From the NCBI GenBank assembly GCA_018907035.1, contig JACCIC010000094.1, positions 1,671,001 through 1,735,000 on the forward strand: 64,000 nt of DNA, read 5' to 3'. The position numbers and the translations under genes are program-made. Origin of the DNA: Sycobia sp. Sy_11. Its lineage: Eukaryota > Arthropoda > Insecta > Hymenoptera > Epichrysomallidae. Of the stretch, positions 61,690 to 64,000 are shown piece after piece (position 1 is the stretch's first letter; each line of letters begins with the position of its first letter). The notes under the pieces were generated by a model. The model ran no database searches. It saw only the letters and a program-made list of their open reading frames with translations, and was not told the DNA's origin.

Positions 61690-64000
61690 CAATCAATTTC
61701 TCTTGATTTTGTTTTCTCATTTACGAATCTCCATTACGACCTTATTATTACATCTATAGAATAAAAGTCGAAATATTTAAGAAATTACACCAATCTGACT
61801 TATAATGAATTTCTTGATAGTATGAAATTACCGTTAATAGAAAATAAGATATGTTATAACTTATTTAAATTATTTAAAATAAATTGGTATCCGTCTTATA
61901 CAAATTAATGTGTATACATTGCCTTTATATTTATGTACACTATTTGTTAAAATTATAAGATGTATACAAACTTTCAGTTCCATTATTATTATTGACCAAG
62001 ATACACGGTTTCTTTAAACCGTTAATAAAATTTTACATCTAAACTATAAATATATGCTTTTGTAAGCTACATATTAATAAAAAAAAGTATAATCTGCAAC
62101 TAATTAGTTCTTTACTTTTTAGTGTTTTGTTTTTTACACTTTTCTAAATGAAAAGTATACTTTTCACATATTTAAGAAATTTAAAAATATTTAAGTTATT
62201 GTTACGTGCAATATTAAAAATGTATGTATGTCCACAAGAAACTATTGTATTTTTTATATCTTCGTCTTAATAAAGACATTTTACGAAAGTACAATCTTTG
62301 GCTCAATAAAAATAAAAGTGAAAATGAATTAGCTTACATCAATCAATTTTCTTTCCTTTCTAATTGTCAAAGCAAGCATACATTCATACTTTAATTAATA
62401 TTGAATGAACAGTTTTTTTAAACATAGATATTCTTTAAAGAAGAAAAAATAGTATTATTGTAAATTACTCATTCTTCAATGTATTTCACAGTGCTGATTA
62501 TTAGTATCATAGCAGAAATTGGTGCACATTCACTGTTCATAATAAAAAATTTCGTAAAGCCCACAAAATATAAAAATCATGATATATTTGATCATTTTTA
62601 ATTTTTAAAAAAATGTTTCAATGAAAAATTGCAACTCTTACGAAAATGCATACTACAAGTTCTATCGATTTTGTTCTAAAAAATTACACAGAATAAAAGT
62701 TAAACATAATAAACTAAATATTAGCCTGAATCAGTGTCCATGCAACAATGTTCCAAACACATCATAATCAGGACTTCAAATTATGTGCAATGAACTATTT
62801 TTTTATTTTAATTCACCAGTCATTAGTTTTTTCTTCTATATAATTTTAAAATATAAGGTAACTGTAAGTTTTGAAGTTTGACATTTTAATACTATTGGCA
62901 ATGCCGAATACTTAAATGACTTTCCAAATTCAGAAGTCACAAAGACCAAAATAAATTTTAAACTTATACATAAATTAAAGGAAGAAAATAATTATGTATT
63001 TAAATTTGAATTTTTAAGATTGAAATAAAATGATCAAAATGGAAGCAAGAAATAGATTGTACAGTGTCATTTACGCACAGGTTAAATAAATTTTATTTTC
63101 TGTGCGCTTCGTCAAATGACGTTAAATAGAGAAAAACTGCCATGAATACGTATTCAACAAAAGTAAGCGTAATTGTTAAATAAGTTGTAATATTAATTAA
63201 TAACGTAATTAACATTACAATGTGGATTTATTTCTAAGTGTTAAATTTCGTGCAATGATTGTACTGCCATTAGAATGCGTTACATTTTGGCTCTTTTTTA
63301 TTGTTATTGAAGAGCATCAAACAGTCTGAAAGACTATGTTATCATTTCTTAGGCAGATTGTGTAATATAATTTGTTGTACTATATTCAGATTTGTAGTGG
63401 TTTGATTATACTTTTACGATACATTATTACTTGTAAAGGTAGTCATTCGTTTAATAATAATCTTTTTTATAATATTAGCAGTAAAGTCGAAATTCTTTTC
63501 TGTATTCTTTTAGATTTGTAAATATATTCTGTAAATGCTGCATATTGAAACACGTTACCGGTCACAAAATATAATTGTGCTTCCAGTGTTCACTCGTCAG
63601 TATTTTGCCTTATTTGTATATTTTATGTGCTAAATCCAGAACTAAAAAAACTCTTTTCACAGAATTGTTATATGTGATAAGAGTGTTAAAAGCACATTGT
63701 AATAATAGTAAGTACAATATTCTGGGTCTTTATGCATAACGTATTATGAGTATTTCATGATCACAAAGGTAATCAAGAAAATTTAAAATTTGAATGAACA
63801 CTTACTCAAGAAATAAAGTAAAACTACTTACAAAAACAAAAGATTAATATTTATTGATAAATTCAATTGATTAAATAATAAAATATTTATCTAGAAGAAT
63901 CTAATCATCTTTAAGCTATTTCAGTTTTTGAAATGTTAAAATATTTGTAAATTATTATTGAAAAATTTATTTATTAAGTAAATATTATTTATTATATTCA
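61690..64000. other. AT-rich DNA, nothing recognised
   Basis: No coding frame of useful length, RNA gene or mobile element was identified through to the end of the window. Confidence 0.5.

Overview
This window is AT-rich insect nuclear DNA, most likely hymenopteran. That placement rests on the strong AT background, the small GC/CpG-rich patches at probable promoters and the gene content; no taxon-specific marker fixes the species. Three protein-coding genes can be assembled exon by exon with consistent splice phases, and every other well-supported feature is a transposon remnant, MITE or simple repeat.

Layout. (1) 986-4561, + strand: replicative DNA ligase I, two coding exons, 1031 aa, with an E2F-type site touching the start codon. 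(2) 4.6-14.4 kb: gene-poor DNA with an unidentified GC-rich block (6778-7549), a decayed Ty3/Gypsy pol with polypurine tract and candidate 3' LTR (7.6-9.7 kb), and a foldback element (12942-13562) carrying a small GC-rich ORF. (3) 14489-29578, - strand: the crooked legs (crol) orthologue, ten coding exons, 1010 aa, 18 C2H2 zinc fingers. Its introns hold a piggyBac-type MITE, a foldback MITE, long AT tracts, a 48-nt poly(A) run and an AGG-rich tract. (4) 31.1-41.3 kb: GC-rich promoter-like zones of the divergent crol and POSH genes, with MITEs and a dead mariner between them. (5) 42405-57560, + strand: POSH (SH3RF family), thirteen coding exons, 898 aa, one RING and four SH3 domains. Its two longest introns are packed with an antisense LINE, a dead mariner, a tRNA-derived SINE, and a second antisense LINE split by an almost complete Tc1-like element. 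(6) 57.6-64 kb: no confident gene; a solo LTR with target-site duplication at 61422-61680.

The genes are not an operon or pathway cluster. Ligase I acts in replication and repair, Crol is a zinc-finger transcription factor of the ecdysone and cell-cycle context, and POSH is an E3 ligase and JNK scaffold. I did not find a convincing new multi-gene system. The most interesting signals are the near-uniform DNA-reading residues of 12 consecutive Crol fingers together with an AGG-rich tract in crol's own intron, the foldback element with a cargo-like ORF, and an unidentified GC-rich block beside the Gypsy remnant.
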